DNA from: an uncultured Eubacteriales bacterium
GTDB lineage: Bacteria > Bacillota > Clostridia > Oscillospirales > CAG-272
Length of the DNA: 61,257 bases
Direction: 5' to 3'
NCBI GenBank assembly: GCA_949747515.1
Contig: CATKFO010000060.1
Location: forward strand, 1-61,257
Part shown: positions 60,467-61,257 of the stretch, one piece after another
Position numbering within the stretch: position 1 is the first letter of the stretch
Layout of the letters: the number at the start of each line of letters is the position of its first letter
Program-made: the position numbers and the translations under genes
The notes under the pieces: generated by a model
Told to the model about the DNA's origin: nothing
What the model saw: only the letters and a program-made list of their open reading frames with translations
The model's database searches: none

Positions 60467-61195
60467 ATGGCTACAGTTTACCCCAAATTTAAGGACGGAA
60501 AAATAATTTCTTTTAAGTTTAAAACTTATCTCGGAAGAGACGAAAACGGAAAGCAAATCTTCAAATGTACTACGTGGATTCCTGAACCTGAAAATGTAAT
60601 GACAGAATTAAGAATGAGAAAGCGCGCGGAAATTGAAGCCGCCTTATGGGAAAGTCAAATAATAAAAGAATATATTAAGGAAGAATCGATACCGATACAA
60701 AATAACATTACGGTTGAAGAATTTATAAATATCGAGTGGTTTCCCTTTCTAGTCAGTAAAACGGATTACAGGGAAACAACTATTGAATTTCATAAGTACT
60801 TACTTAAAGTAATAATCCCGTATTTAGGCAAATACCAATTACGCAATGTTACGGACAAAACTATTGAAAAATATCTTGATTATCTCAGATTCACATATAA
60901 GACTAAAAATAACAAATCACTTGCACCGAAAACAATACGTCATCATTACAACACGTTAAACCTAATATTTGAATACGCCGTAAAATTAGGATATGCAGAA
61001 TCAAATCCATTGGAAAACGTAGATACGCCTAAACTATCTCGCCATAAGGTTGACGCGTTATCAAAAAGCGAAGCTGTTAAATTCTTGTCCGAAATTCAAA
61101 AACTGCCTCTCATGCACCAAGCTATATACACGTTGTTCTTAACTACGGGAATAAGACGCGGCGAATGTTTCGAATTTAAAATTCAAAGTAAATGA
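60467..61195 (+). pseudogene. Truncated tyrosine-type integrase
   Basis: The 242-codon frame encodes the N-terminal arm-binding domain (YPKFKDGKIISFKFKTYLG), a SAM-like core-binding domain (NITVEEFINIEWFPFLV to LENVDTP), and the start of the catalytic domain up to the first arginine box (LFLTTGIRRGECF). It then departs from family sequence (EFKIQSK) and ends. Boxes II and III with HxxR and the tyrosine nucleophile are missing, and the remaining 62 bases of the window do not restore them. Lying 126 nt past tRNA-Pro, it marks a tRNA-targeted element or its remnant. The start is the ATG at 60467; AAAGCAGG upstream is a weak ribosome binding site. Confidence 0.85.
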
Positions 61196-61257
61196 ATAAA
61201 TATTAATTTCAATAAAAAAAGGTGGAAAGGTAAGGAAAATAAAAAAGAACCTGCAAA

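Overview
The window looks like a chromosomal segment of a low-to-middle GC Gram-positive anaerobe of the class Clostridia, probably a gut or rumen lineage. The evidence is sequence only: AAGGAG-type ribosome binding sites, consensus sigma-A promoters, an SLH-domain secreted protein, the TrmK-Nif3 gene pair, a type 2 ArgC with a bifunctional ArgJ, a lone PduL phosphotransacylase, and many protein families typical of Clostridia (DUF1858, DUF3810, DUF1848, DUF3795, DUF6273). No rRNA, CRISPR array or intact mobile element is visible.

Layout. (1) 0.3-6.9 kb, minus strand: housekeeping genes, namely a GNAT, Nif3, TrmK, a DUF1858 protein, MurA, a DUF3810 membrane metalloprotease-like protein, an RluA-type pseudouridine synthase and a small unknown. 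(2) 7.5-9.0 kb, plus strand: an AraC-GNAT fusion overlapping a TmrB-like P-loop protein. (3) 9.4-15.0 kb, minus strand: a complete glutamate-to-citrulline operon argC-argJ-argB-argD-argF, with a promoter overlapped by an inverted repeat that may be an ArgR site. (4) 15.4-21.3 kb: a cysteine-rich von Willebrand A protein, a large SLH/beta-helix surface protein, and AsnA. (5) 21.4-25.3 kb, minus strand: a short phage-derived operon (three small tail-type proteins, a large metallophosphoesterase tail protein, a holin) behind a perfect TTGACA-N17-TATAAT promoter, with no capsid, terminase, integrase or endolysin. (6) 25.6-31.7 kb: PduL, an E2/CAT-like acyltransferase, and a membrane-anchored M4 metallopeptidase fused to a vWA domain and a zinc ribbon.

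(7) 32.0-59.6 kb, plus strand: an unbroken co-oriented array of about 28 small accessory genes. They are mostly enzymes that add small groups to small molecules, tRNA or DNA, or regulators that sense drugs: GNATs, nucleotidyltransferases, SAM methyltransferases, an aminoglycoside-phosphotransferase-like double kinase, P-loop kinases, VOC and HIT proteins, GyrI-like drug-binding proteins with AraC or WYL regulators, an ABC-2 exporter, two radical-SAM-type proteins, an AlkZ-like glycosylase, methylglyoxal synthase and DUF3795 proteins. Many genes overlap by ATGA or TAATG, and several are two-domain fusions. Two genes are clearly broken: a 5'-3' exonuclease fusion with two one-base deletions, and an AraC-GyrI regulator with one deletion and three stops. 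(8) 60.27 kb: a tRNA-Pro(CGG) gene with a good promoter and terminator, followed by a truncated tyrosine integrase. This is the edge of a tRNA-targeted element, or its remnant.

The most unusual content is the xenobiotic-modification array with its fusion proteins, the stripped-down phage tail/phosphoesterase/holin operon, and the M4 peptidase-vWA-zinc ribbon protein. Functions below the family level are inference throughout.
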